7,924 bases of DNA from Altererythrobacter sp. (lineage in GTDB: Bacteria > Pseudomonadota > Alphaproteobacteria > Sphingomonadales > Sphingomonadaceae). A program made the translations under genes and the position numbers. The stretch is taken from NCBI GenBank assembly GCA_023299945.1, contig JALZVZ010000159.1, positions 1 to 7,924 on the forward strand, in the 5' to 3' direction. Below, one piece after another: positions 1 through 6,553 of this stretch (within the stretch, counting starts at the first letter, position 1; every line of letters begins with the position of its first letter). The notes under the pieces were generated by a model. That model searched no databases. It saw nothing but the letters and a program-made list of their open reading frames with translations, and was not told the DNA's origin.

Positions 1-156
1 CTTTCGCGCCCTTCGGCAAACATTGCTTGTGCGATTCCTTTATCAATGATGTATTTAGCTGGCGCGCTCTGATCTTAACTCTTCTATTTTGAGGATTGGC
101 TCCGCTCTATTGGATAAATGGAGTTTTTAGTCCGACAGTTCCTCTGTCTTTCCAGC
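1..156. other. Leader region upstream of the heme oxygenase gene
   Basis: No complete gene is visible here. On the minus strand an ATG at 23-21 opens a frame that runs off the left edge after seven codons (Met-Phe-Ala-Glu-Gly-Arg-Glu). It is preceded by AAGGA (40-36) with a 12-base gap, so a divergently transcribed gene may begin here, but seven codons cannot identify it. On the plus strand an in-frame ATG at 118 would add 13 mostly hydrophobic residues to the heme oxygenase. No convincing -35/-10 pair was found for the plus-strand gene. Confidence 0.3.
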
Positions 157-744
157 ATGAGACGCCATTTGCGTGCACATACGCGCGCGGGTCATGATGC
201 TCTTGATGCACTCATGCGCGAAGATGGCTGGCACACAGCAGAACGATATGGCGAATTTTTGCTGTGCCAATATGCGGCGCGAAAACCGTTAGATGATTGG
301 GCCGCACAGCACCTCGCCCCATCACAGCGCCCACCGAAGCAAGCGGAACTAATCTGCAAAGATTTGCAAGCACTAGGGATGGCGGGTCAGATCACCGCAC
401 TGAATCATTTGGTTGCCGAAATGGCGCAACCTCAATTTAGGCTCCCTCGCCAGGCGCTCCCCCTCGGGCTGGCATGGGCGCTCGCCGGGGCATCGCTTGG
501 AAACAAGGCGATCCTCTCCGAGCTGCGCGGCGTTGATGCGCAGACTTGGCCGCGTGCTTTTCTGTCCGATCCTGCAATGGGCGCGTTTTGGCTTGCGCTC
601 TTGCCCCAGCTTGAGGAGGCAAACACGCAGCGCGACTATGATGCAGTCGCGCTCGCAGCCAATCATGTCTTTGACCATTTCGCGCGCATGGTGCGCATTG
701 TCCGCGCCTCTTACCCAGCGCGCATTGGCGCATTTGCGGCATGA
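157..744 (+). CDS. Heme oxygenase family protein (biliverdin-producing type)
   Basis: Predicted cytoplasmic enzyme of about 195 residues, close to the usual size of bacterial heme oxygenases, which open heme to biliverdin, CO and iron using an electron donor. The N-terminus has the family pattern LRAHTRAGHDALD, where His13 (counting from ATG 157) is the likely proximal heme ligand. The stretch GLAWALAGASLGNKAI (about 104-119) matches the glycine-containing distal helix, which in bacteriophytochrome-linked relatives usually reads like 'LEGSxLGG'; the Glu is Ala here and the second Gly of the GG pair is Asn. The start is uncertain: ATG 118 is also in frame, neither has a good ribosome-binding site, and 157 is preferred because the family similarity begins there. 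It is convergent with manA, with a 52-base gap. Such genes often sit beside a bacteriophytochrome, but none is visible. A heme-binding or heme-degrading role beyond the fold is inferred. Confidence 0.82.
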   Translation: MRRHLRAHTRAGHDALDALMREDGWHTAERYGEFLLCQYAARKPLDDWAAQHLAPSQRPPKQAELICKDLQALGMAGQITALNHLVAEMAQPQFRLPRQALPLGLAWALAGASLGNKAILSELRGVDAQTWPRAFLSDPAMGAFWLALLPQLEEANTQRDYDAVALAANHVFDHFARMVRIVRASYPARIGAFAA

Positions 745-796
745 ACAGCGCCACATCATTGCCTTCACATTTAAAAGTCAGCGGTGCTTTGATGAA

Positions 797-1627
797 TTAA
801 TTCGGGCGGACCAGCAGTGCTATCTGGGAATGCGCGAAATCAGCGGCATGAATGGTCGGCGCATAGGCACAGCCTCCTGCTTCAACCTTGGCCCCGCCAA
901 GATCAATGGAGCCCTCCAGCGGCATCACCAACACAGGCCCATCAAATGCGGCATATTCCGCGGCGCTCGGTTTCCCGACAATCCGATCAAGCCGGAAGTG
1001 CTCGCCATCAAGCAAACATGATGAGCCATCGGCGATCCGTCCTTTGCAAGCTTCAGGGTAGATCGAGCCTTGGGCCACTTGGATTGCCCTGTCCAAATGA
1101 AGCGCGCGAGGGCGGCCATAGTCAAACAGGCGGAAGGTCGTATCCGAGTTTTGCTGAATTTCCACCAGCGACAGACCCGGCCCAATCGCATGGACGGTTC
1201 CCGGCATCAGATGAAAGAAATCGCCAGCTTTAACCGGATGCCACTCAAGCAATTGCTCAATCGATCCATCCAAAGCCGCGCTGCGCATTTCACCTGCGCT
1301 AATCGGTTGCTTAAACCCAATTGCCAGCCGCGCATCTGGCTTAGCATCAAGCACGAGCCAGCATTCTTCCTTACCCTCCTCACCTGCCAAAGCTTGGGCG
1401 GCAGAAGGGTGAACTTGCACTGACAATTTCTCGCTGGTGAACAAATATTTGGCAAGCAGGCCGGGCAATTGCGGCGGCGGTTCAAACCAAATTTCGCCGA
1501 TTTTCTGTCCATTGGGAGCCGCAAAAGGCGCCGGCAAAAAATCACATCCCCACACTTTTTGAACCATAAGGGTGGGTAAGATATGCCCCTTTGCTGTCGG
1601 GTCAGAATTTGGGGAAAAGGCGTTCAT
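797..1627 (-). CDS. manA: Mannose-6-phosphate isomerase, class I
   Basis: Zinc enzyme of the cytoplasm that interconverts fructose-6-phosphate and mannose-6-phosphate, the entry step to GDP-mannose. The 276-residue product matches the short bacterial class I form. Visible motifs are KVWG near residue 24, SVQVHP (69-74) with probable zinc ligands Gln71 and His73, GKEECW (85-90) with Glu88, and PGTVHAIG (142-149) with His146. QQNSDTTFRLFDYGR (158-172) is a family signature including the active-site Arg region. The C-terminal cupin half is present, so the gene looks intact. The ATG overlaps the manC stop by 4 bases (TCAT at 1624-1627 on the plus strand, ATGA in the gene). A GGAG at 1641-1638 lies 10 bases upstream of the start, inside manC. 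This implies one transcript and coupled translation with manC. No convincing terminator follows the stop. Confidence 0.95.
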   Translation of the reverse strand: MNAFSPNSDPTAKGHILPTLMVQKVWGCDFLPAPFAAPNGQKIGEIWFEPPPQLPGLLAKYLFTSEKLSVQVHPSAAQALAGEEGKEECWLVLDAKPDARLAIGFKQPISAGEMRSAALDGSIEQLLEWHPVKAGDFFHLMPGTVHAIGPGLSLVEIQQNSDTTFRLFDYGRPRALHLDRAIQVAQGSIYPEACKGRIADGSSCLLDGEHFRLDRIVGKPSAAEYAAFDGPVLVMPLEGSIDLGGAKVEAGGCAYAPTIHAADFAHSQIALLVRPN

Positions 1628-2664
1628 TGATTGCTCGCTCCGCCCAGCTTGCCAACTTTTTGGGTGCCGCCGCGGTGAGTTACCAAAACCTCATCACCAT
1701 CGACCACAATGATAATATCTTCCAGCCCAATGGCAGAGACGCGCGGGCCATCACTGACAACCATCACCCTGCTGCAATCCACTAGTTCGGCCTTTTCCGG
1801 CGCCTGATTGCTCGCATCATTTCCATCGCACAAAGCATCCTGAAGCGCGGACCAATCGCCAATGTCGGACCACCCCATGGAGGCTGGCACCATGGCTGCG
1901 TTTTGGGTGTTCTCCATCACAGCATAATCCACAGAATCACCCTCAATGCCCTCGAACATTGCGGCATCGGGATGGAAACATATGCCGTCCTCGCGCCCGC
2001 TTTGGACAGAGGCCAAAACAGCATCAGCCATCGCGGGGCGGTGTATGGTTAGTTCCTCCAGCAATTGGCCGGCGCGAAAGACAAAAATTCCACCATTCCA
2101 TGCATAGCCGCCATCGGCAAGAAACGCCTTTGCGCGCTCCAGATCAGGCTTTTCGACAAAGCGTTCGATCACAAATCCATCGTCCAAAGCCGCGCCGCGT
2201 TTAATATAGCCATAGCCGGTTTCTGGGCGATCGGGCGTTATGCCAAAGGCCACCAATCGGCCCGCGCTGGCCATTTTCGCCGCCGCCGCTGCCGCCGCCT
2301 GAAATGCGACCTCATCTGCGATGTGATGATCGCTAGGGCACACCAGCATAATCGCATCAGGGTCAAGACGCGCCGCGGCCAATGCAATCGCTGGCGCAGT
2401 GTTGCGCGCGGCAGGCTCGACAATAATCGACAAGCCTGTTGGAGGCGCTTGGGCTTTGATTAAATCGATGTGAGCCGCCCCCGCAACCACCATGGGCGGG
2501 GCAAATTGCGCAGGATCGGATGCACGATCACAGGCTGCACGAAACAGCGTGCGTGTCCCCAACAAGGGTAGGAACGGCTTTGGCTTTTCCTTGCGGCTCT
2601 TAGGCCACAAACGTGTGCCGCTGCCGCCGCAAAGAATGACTGGATGGATAATATTCGCGCTCAT
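1624..2664 (-). CDS. manC: Mannose-1-phosphate guanylyltransferase (monofunctional)
   Basis: Cytoplasmic nucleotidyltransferase that makes GDP-mannose from mannose-1-phosphate and GTP for polysaccharide or glycoconjugate synthesis. At 346 residues it has the nucleotidyltransferase domain and short C-terminal beta part, but not the fused isomerase domain of the roughly 470-residue bifunctional ManC/AlgA type. ManA is instead encoded separately next door. Visible motifs: GGSGTRLWP (13-21), EPAARNTAPAI (83-93), CPSDHH (109-114), GYGYI (150-154), the FVEKPD signature (169-174), NGGIFVF (190-196), SVDYAVME (244-251) and GWSDIGDW (264-271). The loop after the first motif reads PKSR...PKPFLPL where the common form is PLSR...PKQFLPL. 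The start ATG has only a weak GAG ribosome site. Upstream is an 85-base gap to TonB; downstream it overlaps manA by 4 bases. Confidence 0.95.
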   Translation of the reverse strand: MSANIIHPVILCGGSGTRLWPKSRKEKPKPFLPLLGTRTLFRAACDRASDPAQFAPPMVVAGAAHIDLIKAQAPPTGLSIIVEPAARNTAPAIALAAARLDPDAIMLVCPSDHHIADEVAFQAAAAAAAKMASAGRLVAFGITPDRPETGYGYIKRGAALDDGFVIERFVEKPDLERAKAFLADGGYAWNGGIFVFRAGQLLEELTIHRPAMADAVLASVQSGREDGICFHPDAAMFEGIEGDSVDYAVMENTQNAAMVPASMGWSDIGDWSALQDALCDGNDASNQAPEKAELVDCSRVMVVSDGPRVSAIGLEDIIIVVDGDEVLVTHRGGTQKVGKLGGASNQ

Positions 2665-2749
2665 AGTCTCGTCGCCCTAGCGCCATTGGATTGGCAAAGC
2701 GTTACAATTCGGGAATATTTATGGCCCGCAATTGGGTTCAATGTTTGGC
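2665..2749 (-). promoter_or_regulatory. Candidate manCA promoter with imperfect inverted repeat
   Basis: This 85-base gap lies between the TonB stop and the manC start. Reading the minus strand there is a weak sigma70-like pair, TTGAAC (2741-2736) and AATATT (2719-2714), with a 16-base spacer; each matches four of six consensus bases. An imperfect inverted repeat, AATTGCGGG (2733-2725) against CCCGAATT (2713-2706) with one bulged base and an 11-base loop, surrounds the -10 candidate. It could be an operator or a weak attenuator. It lacks a following T-run, so it is a poor intrinsic terminator for TonB. The promoter is inferred. Confidence 0.3.
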
Positions 2750-3493
2750 CTAGCCTCCGATAAAGTCCACTTTATATCCGTAACGCGCCTCTACCGGCTG
2801 GCCTGAAGCATTGGTTGCAGGGTTGAAGCGAATTTTCTGCTGCACCAACCCGCACACCAAGCCTGTGGTCATGCTATCGACCCCGCTGCTAGCCACAAGG
2901 CAACGGCTCGCTGTACCATCCGGCATTACCGTAAAGTGGACAGTGACCGACTTGCCAAAGCGTGTGGAACGCCCGCCTTCAGGCACCGGAAAATCGCGCG
3001 CAGTGTTAAGCTCGCCGGAACGCACCGAAGGCTTTGTCACGGCGATGCGGTCATTGCCGCGTCCTGAACCGCCATTCCCGCTGCCAGTACCTTCACCAGT
3101 GCCAGCCGCACCTGTCCCCTCGCCTGTATCCTTTGCGCCGCTGCTTTTCGCTGTGCCAGTAGAAGTGGCGCGCGGGGCGGGCTTGTCCTTCTTCAATTTG
3201 ATCGGAGGATCAGGCTCTTTCCTTGGCTCAGGCACAGCCTCTTTGCCCGGGTCGCCTTGCGCGCCCTCGTCAGGCTCTGGCTCTACTTCAGGCGGCGGTG
3301 GAGGCAATTCTTCCTCTGGCGCAGTGACAGTCACGGTCAACGCCGCAAGAACATCACGTTCCACAGCGCCTGTCACATCAGGCACCAGTGCCCGTGCCAA
3401 AAAATAGAGGCCAACGACATGGCCTAAAACGATCGCAACGATGAGCGCGGGCCTTGGACGACGTGATACCTGGGAGAAGCCCCTATTGCGCAA
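2750..3493 (-). CDS. Energy transducer TonB family protein
   Basis: Inner-membrane protein that spans the periplasm and passes proton-motive energy from ExbB/ExbD to outer-membrane TonB-dependent receptors. The 247 residues show a short basic N-terminus, one membrane anchor (about 16-37, ALIVAIVLGHVVGLYFLARA), a Pro/Glu-rich stretch (about 60-106, including PPPPPEVEPEPDE), a Gly/Ser/Thr-rich linker (110-148) with TGEGTG repeated at 123 and 132, and a TonB C-terminal domain (about 172-245). That domain holds FTVMPDGT (187-194), Cys198 and Cys214, and RFNPATNASGQPV (222-234). A paired-cysteine C-terminal domain of this style is, from memory, common in sphingomonad TonB proteins. Translation starts at TTG (3493-3491), supported by AAAGGAG 7 bases upstream; no ATG gives a better start. 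It is transcribed divergently from the sensor kinase and lies 85 bases before manC, possibly co-transcribed. ExbB/ExbD are not in the window. Confidence 0.92.
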   Translation of the reverse strand: MRNRGFSQVSRRPRPALIVAIVLGHVVGLYFLARALVPDVTGAVERDVLAALTVTVTAPEEELPPPPPEVEPEPDEGAQGDPGKEAVPEPRKEPDPPIKLKKDKPAPRATSTGTAKSSGAKDTGEGTGAAGTGEGTGSGNGGSGRGNDRIAVTKPSVRSGELNTARDFPVPEGGRSTRFGKSVTVHFTVMPDGTASRCLVASSGVDSMTTGLVCGLVQQKIRFNPATNASGQPVEARYGYKVDFIGG

Positions 3494-3500
3494 TGTCGGT

Positions 3501-3507
3501 CTCCTTT
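3501..3507 (-). promoter_or_regulatory. Shine-Dalgarno site for TonB
   Basis: The minus strand reads AAAGGAG here, ending 7 bases before TTG at 3493-3491. This strong site decides the non-ATG start of the TonB gene. Confidence 0.8.
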
Positions 3508-3563
3508 AGATGATGGCGTTAGGGACATGGCCCAGCCACCGCTTTTTACCACCATAGCGCGAA

Positions 3564-3570
3564 AGGAGGG
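3564..3570 (+). promoter_or_regulatory. Shine-Dalgarno site for the hybrid kinase
   Basis: AGGAGGG is a near-perfect ribosome-binding site. The core GGAGG ends 9 bases before ATG 3579 but only 3 bases before the in-frame GTG at 3573, so ATG 3579 is the preferred start. Confidence 0.75.
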
Positions 3571-3578
3571 CCGTGAAA

Positions 3579-6470
3579 ATGCAACAACTTGGCCATCGTT
3601 TTTCCTCGATGGGATTGGGCCCCAGCCTCAACCTTCGAGGCCGCGGCGTTTCGTTGGCCATTTCGATCGGTACGGGCGCCGTATTCGGCATGCTTGCGAT
3701 ATTGTGCATTGCGGCCACCCGTTTTGATGAGCCGATCGCTACCATTTGGGTACCCAATGCGGTCATCGCGGCGTTCTTGCTCCATTCGGGGCATGATCGC
3801 GCCAATCCACTGTGCCTCGTCGCTGTTTTCATCGGCAGCGCCTTTGCCAATTGGTTTTGCGGCTTTCCGCCAATCCATGCTCTGGCTTTTGCATCCGCCA
3901 ATACCATTGAAATATTCTTGGCAGTATTTGCCGCAAGATATCTGTGCGAAGGCCGCCCCAATTTCGAAAATATCAACCACATTGCTCGGTTTGTATTGGC
4001 CGGCGGCTTGTTCGCCCCCGCTGTCTCCAGCACCATCGCCATGTTCGCGATTAGCATGGATGGCACGCTTGCGCTGAACAACTGGATAAGCTGGTTTCTC
4101 TCCGACGCGATTGGCATGATTATCGTGGTGCCTTTGATTTTGCTCACAGTGGATGCAGTTAAGCAACCGCGCTCCATCTCCCGCAATGAATGGGTAGAGC
4201 GCGCCGTGCTATTATTAGCCGGGGCGGCTGCGACCTTGCTGGTTTTTTCGCAAGAAACCTATCCTCTCATGTTCCTCATCACGCCTATTGTGCTGATCCA
4301 TTCCTTTCGCTGCGGCACATTGGGCAGCGCGGTTTTTGTAACACTCGCCTTTTGTATAGCCGCTATCATGTCGTGGAATGGATACGGGCCAGTCAGTGCA
4401 ACGGCATCTTCCCTTGAGGAAAAGTTGCTGATTTTGCAGTGCTTTATGGCCGCCAATTTTCTGGTCGGCGTGCCTGCCGCAGCGGTCCTGTCGGGCCGCG
4501 AGAAACTCACAGAAACTTTGGCCGCGCAAGAACAGGCTTTGGCGTTGCTTGCAGACAATATTTCTGATGCCGTATTCCGCTATGACCTTGATGGGATGTG
4601 CACTTATGTCTCGCCATCTGCCCATGAAACATTGGGCGCAGATCCGCATGAATTTCTCGGACAACGCGCCAGCAGCCATATGCATTCTGAAGCGCGCGAT
4701 GCAATCTTAAGTGCAGAAGGCAGATTACTGTCAGGCGAAAGCGAAAGAGAGCGCTTCACCTACCGCCGATTTATTGATGATGATGAAGGCCAGTCGGTAT
4801 ATTTGGAATCCGATTGCAAGCTTGTCCGCAACGCTGAGACGGATTTGCCTGAGGCCATCGTGGTTGCAACCCGCAATGTGACTGAGCGGATTGAGTTGGA
4901 GCATGCATTGCGCAGTGCTCGCCAAGAATCGGAAAAAGCAACGCGCGCCAAGTCTGAATTTCTCGCCAATATGAGCCATGAAATCCGCACACCAATGAAC
5001 GGCGTGCTCGGATTTGCAGAGCTTATGCTACACAATGAACTTGAACCAGAGCAGCGCCGTCAGGTCGAACTCATCGTGCAATCTGGCCGCTCGATGATGA
5101 TGTTGCTGAACGATATTCTTGACCTATCCAAAATTGAAGCGGGTCAAATTGAAATTGATCGCCAGCCAGTTTCACTCGAACATCTGCTCAATAACTGTGC
5201 CCAGCTGCACCGCTGTGCGGCTGAGCGAAAGGGCATCGATCTGACCGTCACCCAGTTTGAAAACCGGGTGCAAACCATTTCAGACAGCCAGCGCATACGT
5301 CAAATCCTCCTCAATTTGGTCAGCAATGCGGTCAAATTCACAGACACGGGATCGGTCACGATCCGCTGCACGGTGGATGGAGATCTGGTTCGGATTGCGG
5401 TTAGCGATACCGGCATTGGCATTGATCCAGACCGGCTTGCGCGGGTTTTCCATCCATTTTCGCAGGCCGATCACACAACCGCTCGGCGTTTTGGTGGTAC
5501 GGGATTGGGCCTGTCGATCAGCCGCAAACTGGCCGAATTGCTGGACGGATACATCGAGGTGGAAAGCGAGGTAGGCGCCGGGTCATGCTTCACTTTAACA
5601 CTGCCCTTTATCGAAGTGGCAGAGCCCATGGAAGAACCGCCAGAAATCAGCGAAGAGTTGGTCGATTTCGAACAGACGGGCCTATTGCCGCCTGCCTGCC
5701 ATATTTTGCTGGTTGAGGATCATGATATCAACCGCTTGCTCGTACGCACCATGCTGGAACGCTGCGGACAGCGCGTCTCTACCGCCAATAACGGCCACGA
5801 AGCGATCGCAAAAGTGCTGAATGCTCAATTGCACGGTGAGCCCTATGATCTGATGCTTATGGACATTCAAATGCCCGGATGCGACGGCTATCAGGCCACC
5901 CGTGCGATCCGCGAGGAAGGCATACGCAGCGAGACAATGCCGATCATCGCGCTCAGCGCGAACGCCTTTCCAGAAGATGTCGCCGCCTCCAAAAAGGCGG
6001 GCATGCAGGCGCATATCCCCAAGCCGCTGGTCTTTACCGATTTGGTAGCAGCCTTGCAGCGCTGGCTGCCGGTCAGGATTGTCGATACTCAAGACGAATT
6101 GTCAGGCCTTGATAAAATATCAGGCGTCCAAAGCCCTGAAGAGGGTGAAGTGCGCCAAAGGCTTGAGGCTGATTTTGGCATAGCGCTGACCGCGCCGCAT
6201 CATGTGCCCTCGCCTGCCCTACAAGTGCTATGGCAACAGCGCCGCACAGAAGCATTGGACGCCATTGATACCGCCTTGCGCGATGGGCAATTAACCGGGC
6301 CGTTGGGCGATGATTTGGCCGCTCTGGTTCACAAGTTGGCGGGCACAGCCGGGATGTTTGGCGAGGATAATCTTGGCGAAAAAGCAGCCGCCTTTGAGCG
6401 CGCATTGCGATCTGGTGTGGGCCATGATGCGCGCGAACAATTGGCCCGCGAGCTGCTGGAGGCCGCTTAA
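3579..6470 (+). CDS. Membrane hybrid sensor histidine kinase, MASE1-PAS-HisKA-HATPase-REC-Hpt
   Basis: Inner-membrane phosphorelay sensor of 963 residues (numbered from ATG 3579). An N-terminal membrane domain (about 24-306) has eight to ten hydrophobic segments and IWVPNAVIAAFLL, fitting the MASE1 sensory family. A PAS domain with a PAC-like end follows (about 315-440), then a charged, probably coiled-coil linker. HisKA (about 455-522) has SHEIRTPMN with phospho-acceptor His467. The ATPase domain (about 565-680) has the N-box Asn583, DTGIGI (610-615) and GGTGLGLS (639-646). After an acidic linker, REC (about 708-825) shows Glu713/Asp714, phospho-Asp762, Ser793 and Lys815. The C-terminal Hpt domain has HKLAGTAGMFG with His918. 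All catalytic residues are intact, so it should relay His to Asp to His and then to a separate response regulator, which is not visible nearby. The ligand of MASE1 is unknown. It is divergent from TonB and convergent with a TonB-dependent receptor. GTG 3573 is an alternative start. Confidence 0.96.
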   Translation: MQQLGHRFSSMGLGPSLNLRGRGVSLAISIGTGAVFGMLAILCIAATRFDEPIATIWVPNAVIAAFLLHSGHDRANPLCLVAVFIGSAFANWFCGFPPIHALAFASANTIEIFLAVFAARYLCEGRPNFENINHIARFVLAGGLFAPAVSSTIAMFAISMDGTLALNNWISWFLSDAIGMIIVVPLILLTVDAVKQPRSISRNEWVERAVLLLAGAAATLLVFSQETYPLMFLITPIVLIHSFRCGTLGSAVFVTLAFCIAAIMSWNGYGPVSATASSLEEKLLILQCFMAANFLVGVPAAAVLSGREKLTETLAAQEQALALLADNISDAVFRYDLDGMCTYVSPSAHETLGADPHEFLGQRASSHMHSEARDAILSAEGRLLSGESERERFTYRRFIDDDEGQSVYLESDCKLVRNAETDLPEAIVVATRNVTERIELEHALRSARQESEKATRAKSEFLANMSHEIRTPMNGVLGFAELMLHNELEPEQRRQVELIVQSGRSMMMLLNDILDLSKIEAGQIEIDRQPVSLEHLLNNCAQLHRCAAERKGIDLTVTQFENRVQTISDSQRIRQILLNLVSNAVKFTDTGSVTIRCTVDGDLVRIAVSDTGIGIDPDRLARVFHPFSQADHTTARRFGGTGLGLSISRKLAELLDGYIEVESEVGAGSCFTLTLPFIEVAEPMEEPPEISEELVDFEQTGLLPPACHILLVEDHDINRLLVRTMLERCGQRVSTANNGHEAIAKVLNAQLHGEPYDLMLMDIQMPGCDGYQATRAIREEGIRSETMPIIALSANAFPEDVAASKKAGMQAHIPKPLVFTDLVAALQRWLPVRIVDTQDELSGLDKISGVQSPEEGEVRQRLEADFGIALTAPHHVPSPALQVLWQQRRTEALDAIDTALRDGQLTGPLGDDLAALVHKLAGTAGMFGEDNLGEKAAAFERALRSGVGHDAREQLARELLEAA

Positions 6471-6496
6471 ATTCGCGCGCCGCACTGGCAAACAAA

Positions 6497-6526
6497 AACG
6501 GCGGAGCTCGCTAAAGCCCCGCCGTT
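6497..6526. terminator. Bidirectional intrinsic terminator
   Basis: Arms AACGGCGG (6497-6504) and CCGCCGTT (6519-6526) form an 8-bp GC-rich stem. It extends by three more pairs (6506-6508 with 6515-6517) past one A-C mismatch. On the plus strand the stem is followed by TTCTATTTC, and on the minus strand by TTTGTTTG after the two terminal T's of the stem. It sits 26 bases after the kinase stop and 27 bases after the receptor stop, so it can end both converging transcripts. Confidence 0.75.
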
Positions 6527-6553
6527 CTATTTCGGTCAAATACGGGTTACGAA

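Larger units (their letters stand above)
3494..3572. promoter_or_regulatory. Divergent intergenic region, TonB / sensor kinase
   Basis: The region holds a ribosome-binding site at each end, facing outward, leaving only about 55 bases (3508-3562) for any shared control region. No clear -35/-10 pair is visible on either strand, so promoters must be weak or non-consensus, use another sigma factor, or overlap coding sequence. The shared gap raises, but does not show, co-regulation of TonB and the kinase. Confidence 0.4.

Noticed and set aside
745..796. Possible terminator between convergent heme oxygenase and manA
   Set aside because: Only a three-base-pair stem (AGC-GGT-GCT) is visible and there is no proper T-run, so it is not supported.
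741..800. 19-codon plus-strand frame whose ATG overlaps the heme oxygenase stop
   Set aside because: The ATGA overlap is tempting, but the product is only 19 residues, has no motif, and runs into the convergent manA end.
794..803. Palindrome GAATTAATTC at the manA stop
   Set aside because: Mostly A/T, only 10 bases and partly made by the stop codon; no sign of a terminator or binding site beyond chance.
413..1021. 202-codon plus-strand frame spanning the heme oxygenase end and manA
   Set aside because: It crosses two convergent, well-supported genes in other frames, and its product is Arg/Ser-rich with no recognisable motif.
3085..3130. Repeat in TonB DNA encoding TGEGTG twice
   Set aside because: A short low-complexity linker repeat typical of TonB spacers, not a mobile or CRISPR-like repeat.
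3506..4186. 226-codon open frame antisense to the kinase N-terminus
   Set aside because: It lies wholly opposite a strongly supported membrane domain and has no family resemblance; it also runs across the divergent region and the TonB ribosome site. Treated as a shadow.
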